Of a stretch of DNA of 64,000 nucleotides, positions 1 to 10,960 are shown piece after piece. The DNA is taken from contig CM075937.1 of the NCBI GenBank assembly GCA_038030265.1, positions 4,030,001 through 4,094,000 of the forward strand, read 5' to 3'. The stretch is from Corythucha ciliata (Eukaryota > Arthropoda > Insecta > Hemiptera > Tingidae). The notes beneath the pieces were generated by a model. That model saw nothing but the letters and a program-made list of their open reading frames with translations. It was not told the origin of the DNA and searched no databases. The number at the start of each line of letters is the position of its first letter. Within the stretch, counting starts at the first letter, position 1. Both the position numbers and the translations under genes were made by a program.

Positions 1-51
1 TGGCTAATTAGGTTCAAAACGTGCTGAACATTGTCACGAGCTGCCATTATA

Positions 52-2109
52 TTATCGTTTGTGGCGAGAATTGCTGTGTCGTCGGCGTAACTTGCTATGT
101 ACGCGTCCCCGGATGTCGTGAAGGTATATATTGAAGAGGAGTGGCGAAAGTACCGATCCTTGAGGCGTACCTGCGTGTATGGGTTTGGTTTGTGACTTAC
201 AGCTGTTTACTCTCACTTGGAATGTTCTATCTTGGAGGAACGATTTTATGGATCCTATTAAATATTGGGGAAGCCCGGCTCTTTGAAGTTTGTACAACAG
301 CCCCATGTGCCATACTCTGTCAAAGGCTTGCTTAAGATCCAGGAAGGCACTTACAGTATATTGTTTTCTTTCGAACCCTTTTATTATGTTTTCCGAGATC
401 CTATACACCTGATGGATAGTAGAATGGTTTTCTGTAAAGCCAAACTGATGGGGTGCGGCGAAGTCAGGATACATGCTCATCAGCCGAGTCTTGAGGCACT
501 TTTCGAGTAATTTACCAAGGATTGGCAGTAAACTTATTGGGCGATAGCTGGTGATGCACGTTTTATCTTTATTCGGTTTTGGAATTACAATAATATCTGC
601 CTTTTTCCAGCTCTTCGGGAAGTATGCCAAACGGAGACAGTTATTGAAGATGCTCACGATTTTCATGATTCCCTTAAGTGGGAGGTGTTTAATGACGCAT
701 GGAGGTATATCGTCATGACCATGGCTCTTTTTGTATTTGAGTCGCTTTATGTATTTCCGTATTTCATTTGGCGTAACATATGGTAAAGGTAATTCGACTG
801 TAGTGCGTGGAGCTTCTACATACGAAATAATTTCAGCGTCTATCTCGGCTATAATTTCGGGAGGACTAAAACATGTTTCAAAATATTTGCTGAACTCAAG
901 GCATTTTTCTTCATCAGTCGTTTTGAGGGAGTTTCCGATTTTCAAGGGAGGTATGACCGTTGGGGTTTTGAGAAGTCGCTTTGTTTCTCGCCACAAGGAA
1001 TGGTTGGCTGGATGTATGTTCGCCAGATATTCCTGATATTTAGAGAAAGTGTATTCGTCTAATTTGGCCTTCACTTGTCTCTGGAGATAGTTTAGTTCTT
1101 GTTTAAGATGAGGCGTTCTAATTCTTTGCCATAGGCGTCGTACTATGTTTTTCTGCCTTATAAGGCGACAGATGTCAGTAGGAATTTGATTATTAGGATT
1201 GAATCGAGGGTACGTTGCTGGGCGAGGGAATTCAGAAGCGTTTGTTATGGCCTTCTTCAATAGTTGAGTGAGATTCGCCACTTCGTTGTCGATATCTGAC
1301 GTCCCCGAGCAGTTGTTGGTTATTAATATATGTTCGTTGATGTACTCTTTGAAACGCATCCAACAGACCTTCCCCTTAATAAGTTGTCGTCTCTCGTTAA
1401 GTTTGACTGACGAACTGAAAGATAATATGGTTGGTGAGTGGTCAGAACTGAGTTCGGCATCATTGGTCATGGAAATGGGGCTGGAAACTCCTTTTGTAAT
1501 AGCGATATCGAGGATATCCGCAGCTCTACCTGGTCTGTGAAAAGTAGGTTCAGCCGGAGCAATAATGTTGAATTGGTGTTGACAAGACAGGCTATATAAG
1601 TATCGGCCACTGGTGTTTTCTTGACGGCATCCCCAGGCGAGGCATTTCGAGTTTAAGTCACCAATTAGGAGGGAGCGGTTGGAATTCAATAGAACCATTA
1701 ACTCATTTTCGTCTAGCGCATTGTGTGGTGCTTTGTAAACGGCAACAATATTTATTTTTGGTTGTGTGTGTAGGGTGATTCCACATGCTTCGAGATTGGA
1801 TGATTGCGGCGTATGCATTTCGTTGTAGGCGAAGTTACTTTTTATAAGAATGGCTACCCCTCCTGAACGGGTACTCGTACTACGGTCATTTCGAATTATC
1901 GTGTAACCGGCAATTTTGAATTTGTCCTCTTTTTTCAAATGCGTTTCCGTTATACATGCTAAGCTGATTGAATGGGAATAGAGAAAGAACTGGAGTTCAT
2001 TTTTTTTCGATTTTACGCCGTTGGCATTCCAGTTTAGTATATTGATATCGTGGAGTCGGACACTGGCTCCAGATTGATGTGATTGAGATGTCCGAGGATT
2101 AGCGTCCAT
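52..2109 (-). pseudogene. ORF2: endonuclease and reverse transcriptase, frameshifted before the catalytic YADD
   Basis: Starts at an ATG (2107-2109) overlapping the end of ORF1. Residues about 20-230 are an exonuclease/endonuclease/phosphatase fold, with the WNANG start, the ETH motif, GDLNSK and SDHSP as catalytic landmarks. Residues about 480-670 are the start of a reverse transcriptase, with SYRPISLLPILGK, AFLDLKQAFDRVWH and GTPQGSVLSPLLFNIYL. The frame then ends in an unrelated arginine-rich tail. The expected YADD motif is visible about 30 bases before the stop in another frame (near 80-90), so a small indel near 110-125 broke the protein just before its catalytic aspartates. The rest of RT lies beyond position 1. 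Confidence 0.85.
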
Positions 2110-3061
2110 AGTTTATCAGAAAGTTGGTTATGGTGTTCAGGATTTGAGGTATAAGAGGTTTTATTGCTTCGACAACAAGATTAATTAAGGAGTTTATGAG
2201 GTCAGGCGTATTATTGTTACTTTCACAGTTCGGGATATTTGTAGGTATTCTATTTTTTAACACTTCGGAGTAACTTGTTGCACAGTGTTGAGTGTCCGTG
2301 GAGCTAGAAAATACCTGTCCTCTTTCGTTTTGCCCTTCAATATTACCTGGACGTGTTGAAGCGACTGTTTCTTTTTTCATCGACAATCTCTGGAAGTACT
2401 GGCATCCCCTATAATTGGCGGGGTGGTTTTCCCCGCAGTTTACACATTGGGTTGTATCTCCGGGTTTCTTTGAACATTGTTTATAGTGGTGGTTCCCTTT
2501 GCACTTCACGCATCTACTTGGAAGATGGCAGTAATTTTGCGTGTGATGGAACCGTTGACAGTTTTTGCACTGCGGGATTGCGTTTCGTTGGTGTTTGGGC
2601 TCTACTTTGATTACGGTATACATTAGTTTTGTTAGATTGAAGATTGCGCTGGCTTTCTTTTCTGTGTTATTTAGCGATACGAAACAAATAGGGGTTGGTT
2701 TTTTGTCTTTGTTCAGCAGTCTTAATACTGTTTTTATTGGGTATCCCAAATTTAGAAGCTCCTCGCTTATTTCCTTCTCTGAGATAGAGGGGGGGATTCC
2801 TCTGATGGCTACGTCTAGTGTGTTTTTCTCAGAGGGAGAACAGTATGTGTAATAAGGGATTTTTTCTGCATCCAGTAATTTTGTGATTTCTCTGTAATCC
2901 TCGGAGCTACGTAGCAGTATTTTCAACGAATTTCCTGTTAATTTCGTTAGAAATTCATTTCGGCATGAATTAGTAAGGTCCTCAACTATTTTTTGGTAGT
3001 TATAGCTGCTTTGTTGTAAGAATATGGGAGGGATTTTTGCAGTTTGTTGCGAGAGCGTGGG
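2099..3061 (-). pseudogene. ORF1 gag-like protein with zinc knuckles, N-terminus missing
   Basis: This is the RNA-binding gag-like protein of the Jockey-type element. A PRE_C2HC-like region (IRGIPPSISEKEI) precedes three cysteine/histidine knuckles, CKNCQRFHHTQNYC, CVKCKGNHHYKQC and CVNCGENHPANYRGC. The first in-frame methionine-like start on the minus strand is a TTG near 2926, but homology-like sequence (AKIPPIFLQ) continues upstream to about 3061 with no ATG. I therefore treat the protein as 5' truncated rather than starting at 2926. ORF2 begins within its last codons. Confidence 0.8.
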
Positions 3062-4196
3062 AGTTTCTTAATTTCTTAAATTTCTTGAAATAGCTTTCGT
3101 ATCTTCTTTTAGGCACTCAAAATGGGCCTAATTGCCTCATGTTTTGGTATAACAATGGATTTTTCTCAAAACATTGCAAAGGACAGAAGTAAAATAAGCA
3201 TGAAGTATTAAACTTAGTTACTTCATACAGTTTTAGAGGAATTTGCCGGGCGCTGGGAGCACCGTGGCTAATGTAGTCTAGCTTTGAACAGTTGTCAAAA
3301 ACTGACATTTTTTAAAAATATCCTGATATTTTCCCAGTTTACTCCAAGAATCTTTCGCTAACTTTGGACAAAATGTCCATTCTCACACAGAAAAAAGTGT
3401 GCTCTTTTCATTGGTGTCGTTCGATTTAACCTAGGACGCATGCTTCCCAAGTTACAGCTGTTTTTGTTGCGAAAACCAGTGATGTGCTGAAAAACGTGAA
3501 AAAATCTATTATCTCGACTAGGAAAGGAAATCGGACCCAAGGTCATAAGACAATTTTTGTTGCATTTTTGATGTTTAATCACCCATATAATTTTTTTCAT
3601 CCAAGTACCAGCCATCCTGTCCTATAGAAAATCCACGCGAAAATAAATTTTAGGCAATAGCGTCAGATTCAAATTGAGTTACTGCCTAAGATTTATTCTC
3701 GCGTGGATATTCTGTAGGACCATTATGTTTGAGTGCTACGGGTCTTGAAAAATGACCCTATCAATAAAATTTCGCTTTTTGGCGATATTACATATTTTTT
3801 GATTGGCTGTATCTCCGAAAATAACAAACGTAGGAAGCTCGGACTGGGCTTAAATTGTAGCAAATTTAGTTGGCTTCAACAATGTACGTATACTGTGGTC
3901 AGGCTCGAAAAACGCTTTCTTCTGGTATTTTTGTTTAACAACCTAAAAAATTGATGGAATTTCGTGGTTTTTCGAGTGCCACGAGTTGAGCACAAGGCTT
4001 TGAAGGTTGCAAACTTGAGTATAAACTACTCTCATTGGCCCTAACAATGTGCAAAAGAAAAAAACAATTACATGCATATTTGCGATGTTTGATGTTTATA
4101 TTGACTGGCCTATAATGTTAAGTGTACCAAATCATTAAAGAAAACCGCACTTATCCGATTAAATTTTGAAGAATCCATTGATAATATATCACTCAT
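3062..4196. other. No gene seen; contains a short hairpin repeat
   Basis: AT-rich spacer between the Jockey-type element and the env/LTR remnant. No reading frame here resembles a protein I recognise. The only structure is the inverted repeat at 3616-3720. Confidence 0.6.
3616..3720. repeat. Hairpin: two ~38-bp inverted arms
   Basis: The left arm (3616-3656) contains TCCTATAGAAAATCCACGCG. The right arm (3683-3720) is its imperfect reverse complement, with CGCGTGGATATTCTGTAGGA. The loop is about 26 bases. It could be a small MITE. Confidence 0.7.
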
Positions 4197-4571
4197 TTGT
4201 ATACATATTTCGAAACGATCCCAATCAATTTTCAAAATATTCCAATTCGATCAAACCCTTTGAATATTTCGTTCAATAAGCTTCATGATATCAATGTTAA
4301 TATGGTCCCACTTGAAATGATGGAAAGTTTAGAAAATTCCGACTCTGTAAATCATGTCCCAATATTGTATTCGCTCACTATTTTGGCCCTCTGTTTTGTA
4401 TTCTTTCACTTTATGTTTAAATTCAGAAAAGTCATTTATGCTTGTATAAAATGTAAAAAATCTCCAAATCCTCAACCTAACGAAAATGTGATCAACCCTT
4501 CATCAATCAGTCAATTGTTTGCTAATAGTATACCACCTGTTGACATGACATGCCAAACTAAAGGAGGGAGG
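4197..4571 (+). pseudogene. Possible C-terminal remnant of an errantivirus-like env
   Basis: An open frame continuing to 4673 has a hydrophobic segment (ILYSLTILALCFVFFHFMF) followed by a basic, cysteine-containing tail. It sits directly upstream of a purine tract and an LTR, which is where env ends in insect errantiviruses. The first codon is not an ATG and no upstream gag or pol is present, so only the tail of the gene survives. The env call rests on the position and the membrane segment, not on recognised motifs. It could instead be the end of another retroelement ORF. Confidence 0.4.
4560..4571 (+). other. Polypurine tract before the LTR
   Basis: AAAGGAGGGAGG lies immediately 5' of the LTR start AGTTA. 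This is the position of the plus-strand primer in LTR elements. Confidence 0.55.
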
Positions 4572-4879
4572 AGTTATACAGAGAAAAATCCATTATATTG
4601 CCATATATGGTCACAAAACTTCCAGATCTTTCTCAAGTCTTGTACAGTTTCTAGGAATTGTTTTCCTCTTTAATAAAATTCTAGACTTTTCCCAAGGAAA
4701 GCTTTTAAATACTCCCTCCACCTTTATTGAGTAGTTCAGTTCAGTTTCAGTCTTGACAGAGTGATTAAGTTGTTAAGTGCGGTTAATAAAAGTTCTTTTT
4801 TTAGTGTAGAAACTGTTAAAATTGGTTTGTGAAATAAAAACTTTTTAAAAACCGAAAGTGGCCGACCATTAATTTAACT
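4572..4879 (+). repeat. Errantivirus-like LTR, 308 bp, AGTTA...TAACT ends
   Basis: The segment begins AGTTATACAG and ends TTAATTTAACT, giving the short inverted ends known from gypsy-type errantiviruses. Inside are repeated TCAGT initiator-like motifs (4737-4755) and AATAAAA signals (near 4785 and 4835). A purine tract lies just upstream. No second copy is in the window, so this is a 3' LTR of a truncated element. Confidence 0.5.
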
Positions 4880-5867
4880 CACGAATGAACGTTTTTTCTA
4901 GACTATCCGCAAATTATCAGATTTTTTTTACAATTTTAGCTCCGAATTTATTTCCCGGGGTTTGAGTTTGGTGCTCGAAATAGTTGGTTTTAGTGGTGCC
5001 GGTCGGTGCATGACGGGTGCCATCGATTCTATTCGTCAAATAATCGAAAATCACTACATGGGGGGGGGGGCTACTCCCCTCCCTCTTCGCGTTTCACCTG
5101 TTCTCAAGGTGTCGCACTTGATAAATGTGGTGGTGTGGGGTGGCCTTCGATTGACTTATAGTCAAACTTCGGAAATTACGAAGAGGGGGGGGGGGGCTCG
5201 CAAGAAGTTAGCCTCCCATAATGAAAATTGCCTTTTTCTCGACTTGGGGGTTGATGCACTATTTTAAGTTTGGCGGTGCTCTTCGGGTGCCTTATTTGGG
5301 CACCATTGCGGACGCGGGGGGGCAACTTCTTTGAGGTTGGTTTTTTAGCATGCTGAAAATCGCAAGGATCGTTTGAATTTTGCTGATTAAACCTCCGGTT
5401 TTGAAGAGCACTCTTTTTCCCCAAAAATGGTCATTTCTGCCAAAAAATCGCTAATCATTAATTCAGTCATTTTCATGAGCCGAAAACCCGAGTTTTTTTG
5501 CCTGTAACTCGAAAAGTAGTACGCGTTCTATGGAAATTTGCCGTAAAACTGGGTTTTCCTATAGCGGCGCAAAACGCTTAGCGAGCGCAGCTCATTTTAT
5601 ATTTATTCCTAGTTACTACATGTTCACTTTTCGAGTGGGAAACAATTTAAATGACGCTGTGCTGAGCGTTTTGCGCTGCTAGGAAAATCTAGCTTAATAC
5701 GTTTTTGTAGTGCATTGAATTTATTTTATAATTCAAACATCTATCTACATTTATAGACCAGCAGTCAAGTAACTTGTTAATGACACAATTCCAAAGTTAA
5801 TGACATTTTGTGGTGTTGATTCAGGGTGCATAAGGATGTCTCATGAGTTTTCCACCTAAATTTCATG
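4880..5867. other. No gene seen; poly-G tracts and one inverted repeat
   Basis: A spacer with two long G runs (near 5060 and 5185) and frames that do not resemble proteins. It contains the hairpin at 5551-5690. Confidence 0.6.
5551..5690. repeat. Imperfect hairpin with ~40-bp arms
   Basis: The left arm 5551-5590 contains GCGGCGCAAAACGCTTAGCG. The right arm 5653-5690 is its near reverse complement, with GAGCGTTTTGCGCTGCTAGG. It may be a MITE. Confidence 0.65.
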
Positions 5868-5880
5868 GTGGAAACATCCT
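5868..5880. repeat. Target-site duplication, left copy
   Basis: GTGGAAACATCCT is repeated identically at 9620-9632. Both copies directly abut the RNase H-bearing non-LTR element. Confidence 0.8.
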
Positions 5881-5906
5881 TCCCCCCCCTCCCCTTCGCC
5901 GAGCGG

Positions 5907-6762
5907 TCACGGCTGTTGAGCCATTAAGAGACCTCTGGCAGCCCAATATAGCATAGATATTCTCGACCACTTGGTGTCGTCATTGGAAAAAGATTGTCGT
6001 ACATCCGCAAGCTGCGGACAGTTAAAAAGGTGGGTCGAATAAGTCATTGGCTCTGTACCGCTGCAGAGGGAGCAGGCTGGGTCATCTAACATCCGGAGTC
6101 TGTGGAGGTGTGCATTGAGGTAATCGTGTCCTGTGATGGTTCTGAATTCCGCAACGGATTCATGGCGGGAGAGGTCGGCAGGGACACGATTACTTGGGTT
6201 GAGGAGAGCAGCCCACTGCTTTCCCTCAGCCAAACGTTGGTGGGCTCGCCGGGCTTTGTCATTTACACCCGATTTAATAAGCGACTTTGCTGTAACAAAA
6301 CTGACTGGCGCATCTGGCATGGCCGTCTGGGAGCCCTCCTTGGCTAGTGCGTCAGCACACTCGTTTCCCCAGATGCCGACGTGAGAGGGGATCCACTGAA
6401 GAGCCACAATAGCTCCCCTCGAGCAGGCGCCTTCCCCTCAAAACATCCCAGGAGTCAGTCTGGCCATTGGTACAGAGGCTGACTATAGCTGCTTGGGAGT
6501 CGCACAAAATGACTGCTCGGGAAAAATCAATTCCCAGAAGCATATCAAGTGCTAGTACTACGGCACGTATTTCTCCGTCAAAATTGCTTGCAACTACACC
6601 AACTGGAGCTGCAATGGTTCTTATTGTCGAGTACACTCCCGCACCACCATTCCGCCTTCCTCCAGTTGCTGAACCATCAGTAAACACTCGCAACCATTCA
6701 TCTTCGGGGAAGCGGGTGTGCATGGACTCAACCTTAGAAAGGTACGTCGTTTGAGAGAGCAA
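5907..6762 (-). pseudogene. RNase H domain and C-terminus of the same element
   Basis: Two overlapping pieces (6352-6762 and 5907-6407) carry RNase H1-type motifs. FTDGSATGG has the first Asp, FDGEIRAVVLAL the Glu, LCDSQAAI the second Asp, and WIPSHVGIWGNECADALA the last Asp/His region. A Cys-rich tail (CSLCSGTEPMTYSTHLFNC), common at the end of such polyproteins, follows. One frameshift lies between the pieces near 6400. Confidence 0.8.
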
Positions 6763-7020
6763 ACGTTCTGCTGCAGGAGTGTAGGACTGCCAAAACCCAA
6801 CGTTGTTCCTCTTTAGTCACTCATCTAGTGCCAGGGCAGCTGACTCCCGCCTCAACTTTTGCGCTCAATTTCTGTTTGCAACTCCATTGCAGGAATTGGG
6901 GTAGACACGACTCCACCAGTGATAATCCTTAATGTCTATGGTTCTGAGCAACATCGATCTTCCGAACTGCTGAATCAGAGGCGGTAACCAGAAGCTCATT
7001 TCCATACTCCATTGCGGGTC

Positions 7021-8091
7021 TCATGTAAGACTTGTAGGCCATTGCCAGCACATCGCCTGCCTAGCTCCCCACTTTGTGCCAGTAAGCCGCTTGAGGAGGC
7101 CCAACCTCTTGATTCCCTTCGAAGCGCTATTTTCAGCATGGGCGTTCCATGACAGCCGTGAATCCAGCTTTATCCCGAGGTAGCTGGCACAGTTGGTCTG
7201 CCTCAAAACGTCACCATCAAGCGTCAGCGAGACAGAATGGGCCTTGGTTGATAGTGTAAAGAGCTGGAATTCAGTCTTGAGTGTGTTTACCTCCATCTCG
7301 TTGTGAGTTGCCCAGTCCGAGAGGTGTCCTAACGCAATATTCAGGGCAGACTCCAGCGCTGGAATGGAACTTGACGTTGCCCACACAACCAGGTCATCAG
7401 CATAGAGAAGCGGAAACTGCAGAGATCACATCATTGATCATAATGTTAAAAAGCACTGGGCTTAGGACAGCACCCTGAGGAACACCGTTTCGGGTCTGCC
7501 TGAATGATGATGTCTCATCCTGGTAACGAACTCTGATGAACCTCTGAGCCAGAAAAGAGCTGAGTATAGCAAATAGCCGACCACTTAGTCCCATACTGAA
7601 AAGTTTTTGTACCAGCTTCTCCCGATAAACACGATCAAAGGCGGTTTTGAAATCGACAAATACAGCGAGGGTGCTCTGCTTATGATGGAAACCATCCTTA
7701 ATTTCCTGGGTTATAACCGTAGGACTTGCTCCATGGTGCCCCTATGCTTCCTGAAGCCTGCCTGTTGGTCGGATAGAAGGTTGTAACGTTCAAGGTACTG
7801 CTGCAGCCGCCCCAGAACCAGCCTCTCGAAGACCTTTGAGAAGACGCTTGTGAGAGCTATGGGGCGGTAGCTTGCCACAGTGTCTGCAGGTTTCCCTTTT
7901 TTGAGGATGGGCACTATCTCAGCCTTTCTCCACCTGTCCGGGAAATGCTCTCTCCACGCCAAATTTAGGAAGGCCAATACTGTTGCCCTGGCACCCAAAC
8001 TGAGCCTGATCAGAAACTCTGGCAGCAGCTCATCGGGACCAGCACTATTACCCTTCTTAGTACGTTGCAGTGCTGACTCCAGCTCACTCAT
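7021..8091 (-). pseudogene. Reverse transcriptase part of the same element
   Basis: Three frame pieces (7711-8091, 7397-7594, 7021-7386) contain the RT motifs in order: KGNSAGPDELLPEFL, SYRPIALTSVFSKVFERLV, NGVPQGAVLSPVLFNIMIND, and YADDLVVWAT near 7390-7420 in a shifted frame. NCASYLGIKLD, the post-palm motif, follows. The YADD is intact, but at least three frameshifts interrupt the protein. Confidence 0.8.
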
Positions 8092-9485
8092 GGAGAAGTC
8101 CCCATTGAAGAGCTCATGGTCCCCCTCCTGAAGACATGTTGAGAATGCTGCAGTCCTGGGGCGTTGGCCTTTGTCTTTGGGCGAAAATTGCTCACCGCTG
8201 CGTAATGTTTGCAGAAAAAATGGGCGATATCTTTATCAAAAGTGAGTGTAACAGTGCCTTTTTTGATGGGGTTTTTCCGAGCTGGGGCGTCATTGTTCAA
8301 TTTAGATATGAAACGATGTGCTCTGATGCCGTCCCTGCGAAAGTCCAGCTGTTGCAGAAAATTTCTTAATGCTGTCGTTTTGGTTGCAACAATTTCCTTC
8401 TTTAGAAGGGCTACTTTTTGCTTCAGGACGATCTGATCAGCTAGGGATCCTGATGTTCGGAAGGTCTCAGCTGCTGTATCGCGATCAATCTTCATGGCTT
8501 CCAGGTTTTCATTCCAAAAAGGTACATAATCTTGGACCTGGCCGCGTGGCACACTCTGCAGGGCTGCCTGTAAGATGGCCTTTGTGATTCCCTCAAGAGA
8601 CTCCTCAATTTTGTTAGTCACTAGGTGGACTGTGACGAGCTGGTCCGAAGCAGATGCAAACTTGGTCCAATCTGCCTTTTTGAGGTTCCACTTGGGCCTC
8701 CTTTTCTCCTTCAGAGCATATGGGCCGAGTGAGTCGCTAATCAGCAAAATGCTGTGGCCAAATGCACCTGGTGGCGGGATAAGAGCAATGGAAGTGCTTG
8801 AGGCAATTGAAGAATGGGCCAACACTGCATCTGGTTTTGATGTTGCACCGGTGTATGCCAAGAATGTGGGCTTCCCATCTGGCGTCCCATACTCAACCAA
8901 GTTTTCATCAATGAAGTCTTCCCAGGTCTTCCCTGCTGGCTCTGTGCGCCCATAGTCCCATCTAGTTGAAGGAGCGTTTATGCCCCCACAAAGGATGCAG
9001 CGCCGATCCCAAGTGTCCTCAAGCCAAGTCAGATCAGGGTTATTGCGGGGAGGGTTATACACAAAAAAGAGGCGCCGATGGGTCCGCCCCTTCCACACTT
9101 TAAGCTCCACCGCCTCAGTTTGTCAGGGTCGCCCATCTCTTCCATATGGAAAACTCCACAGTCAGGGTTGCCTTAGCAGCCAGCAGAATGCCTGACGAGC
9201 ATTGGCGGCTTCTTGGCAGGGCATATGTTTGGTAGCCGTGATGCTGTCCGAAGCCGCTCCTGCCTCCACTACTGCAAAAACATCAACGTCCTTTTCTTTT
9301 ACGTGCAGTTGGAGCTCGGAGAACTTGGCCTCAGTCAGCCCGCCAGCGTTCCAGAACAGAGTCCTCAGCGTGGCCTCGGGTCGCGATCGAGGTAGGCGGG
9401 TTCGGTGGCCTTGAGAAAGGCCGTTGAAATTGTTTGCTTGATTTCCCTGGCGGGAGTCGTTGCAGGGCCGACAGTTTCGGCTCAT
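8088..9485 (-). pseudogene. Endonuclease part of the RNase H-bearing non-LTR element
   Basis: Two frame pieces (9162-9485 and 8088-9110) carry an EEP endonuclease. TLFWNAGGL and VFAVVEAG are the first two motifs, and CGGINAPSTRWDYG is the Asn-containing motif. The usual Asp in the GDFNA position is replaced, and the C-terminal SDH motif reads GHS, so catalytic residues are lost. After the endonuclease comes the lysine-rich linker typical before RT. There is at least one frameshift between the pieces. Confidence 0.75.
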
Positions 9486-9619
9486 GATGTCGCTATAACG
9501 TATTGGGCTGGCGTGCGGCGACAGTGCATACGTTCAGTATCCTCTCTACAGGCTGTGCAACTGCAGAGTGCAATGAGGACGTCCAGGGGCACGACGAGGA
9601 CGAGTATGCATCACCCCCA

Positions 9620-9632
9620 GTGGAAACATCCT
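9620..9632. repeat. Target-site duplication, right copy
   Basis: GTGGAAACATCCT is identical to 5868-5880 and marks the 5' end of the non-LTR element. Confidence 0.8.
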
Positions 9633-10544
9633 GGAGAGGTAATCTACCCTGCAAAAAGCTAAGGTGCATTTGATTTTCTTCGAAAACAGGACGAACGTAT
9701 TCATCGGTCTAATAGGTACCAATAAGGTGCAGCTCTTTACATTAATTAATATAAAGGTGCTGATTAATGTAATTGATACATTTTTCCAATATCAAACACT
9801 TCTGCACGATCTCATACATGAAGACTCACTTAATGAAAAAGTGAGGCTACGAAATTGGCATTGCTGGGGAGGGGGTAGCCTTTGTATGAGAGAAGCGACA
9901 AATAAGATTGCCAACCGCCGCTAGTCCTCAGGAAATCGTCGTGATGTTCTCTTTATCTTTATTAAAAAATAAACTTTTCTGAAATCCCCTGTGGATCCGC
10001 CCCTGATTCAGAAGGTAAGCCATTTAAAAGTTTCAAGTTGTCAAAAACGACGATTTTGCCCCTTTTTCGGTCATTTCTATCAGGAGAATACAATGTGCTA
10101 GGAGCTCGGCTCCCAAATAGTTTTTGCTTACAATTGGTTGGGTGGATGAGGCTTGAAAAGTACATAAAATTCCCACTTGGTTATAAAGCCTTCAAAGTGG
10201 GCCCAAATTGCTTTCGAGAGTGATATCGGACACCCCTAGAAATGTCGATCTCTTAACCTCTACATATACGTATAGAACGCTCGAAATCGCTCTTTAATTG
10301 TAGCCGCACGGCTGACCCACTTAACAGCCAAAAGTCCTCCGGTGACGAGCTCCCAGCACATTCTATTCTCCTGGTCTTTGGAGAACCAAAACTTGTCAAA
10401 AACGACGATTTCCCTCCCCCCTTTGTTTCTAGAGTTTTGGGGCGATTTTCGGTCTTATATATTAGGAGAATATGATGTGCTGGGAGCTGCGAAAATTTCA
10501 TTTGTCGACGTGCACCCCAACTATTAGTGAAAATGTCGGGACAC
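9633..10544. other. No gene seen; fragments of a dispersed repeat
   Basis: Contains two related stretches: near 10035-10110 and 10395-10490, both with AAAACGACGATTT and GGAGAATA..ATGTGCT..GAGCT. It also holds the motif ATCGGACACCCCTAGAAATG (near 10225). The same motifs recur at 40730-41140, so they belong to a dispersed repeat family. No coding signal. Confidence 0.55.
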
Positions 10545-10960
10545 TTTCGTATACAAACAATACATTTATTAAATTCTATAAACTGTACAATTTAAAATTA
10601 GACAGTAAATGAAACATTACTCGCAGTAGTAATTATGACGAAACAATTATACGCCTTGAATATATTTTCAATTATTATAAAAACTATATTTTTTCAAAAA
10701 TCTCCGGCGAGTCAATCGAATTTTAAAAGAATAAAATTTTTTTTTACGACGTGCACGAAATTTAATTGATCGTAATTCGGGTGAAACAGTGATTTTTTTT
10801 TTCGATTATAACAAACGTCTATCACAAATTATAACGAATAGTGGTGGGGAGGGGGAGGGATTCCGGTATTGTTCGGCACAAAAGGCAAGGAACTCCGCAA
10901 TGACTAGAAATTACGGAAAGGAGTTCCTTCCTAGTTCAATGATTTTTTGTTTTTTTTATT

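Larger units (their letters stand above)
1..3061 (-). mobile_element. Jockey-type non-LTR retrotransposon, 5' truncated, runs off the window
   Basis: Two adjoining reading frames on the minus strand have the Jockey layout: a gag-like ORF1 with zinc knuckles, overlapping by a few bases an ORF2 with an endonuclease followed by reverse transcriptase. The ORF1 frame stays open upstream without an ATG until a stop codon near 3068-3070, so the 5' end of this copy appears lost around 3062, as is usual for target-primed insertions. The 3' end lies left of the window. A frameshift in ORF2 makes the copy non-autonomous. Confidence 0.85.
5881..9619 (-). mobile_element. Decayed non-LTR element with endonuclease, RT and RNase H
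   Basis: On the minus strand the order is endonuclease, reverse transcriptase, RNase H, spread over at least six frame fragments. A 13-bp duplication flanks 5881-9619, so the copy is defined at base resolution. No gag ORF1 is present, so it inserted 5' truncated. The 3' end has no poly(A); it ends in a short G/A-rich stretch. The domain order with a C-terminal RNase H points to the I/LOA/R1 superclade; I cannot place it more exactly. Many frameshifts make it inactive. Confidence 0.85.
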
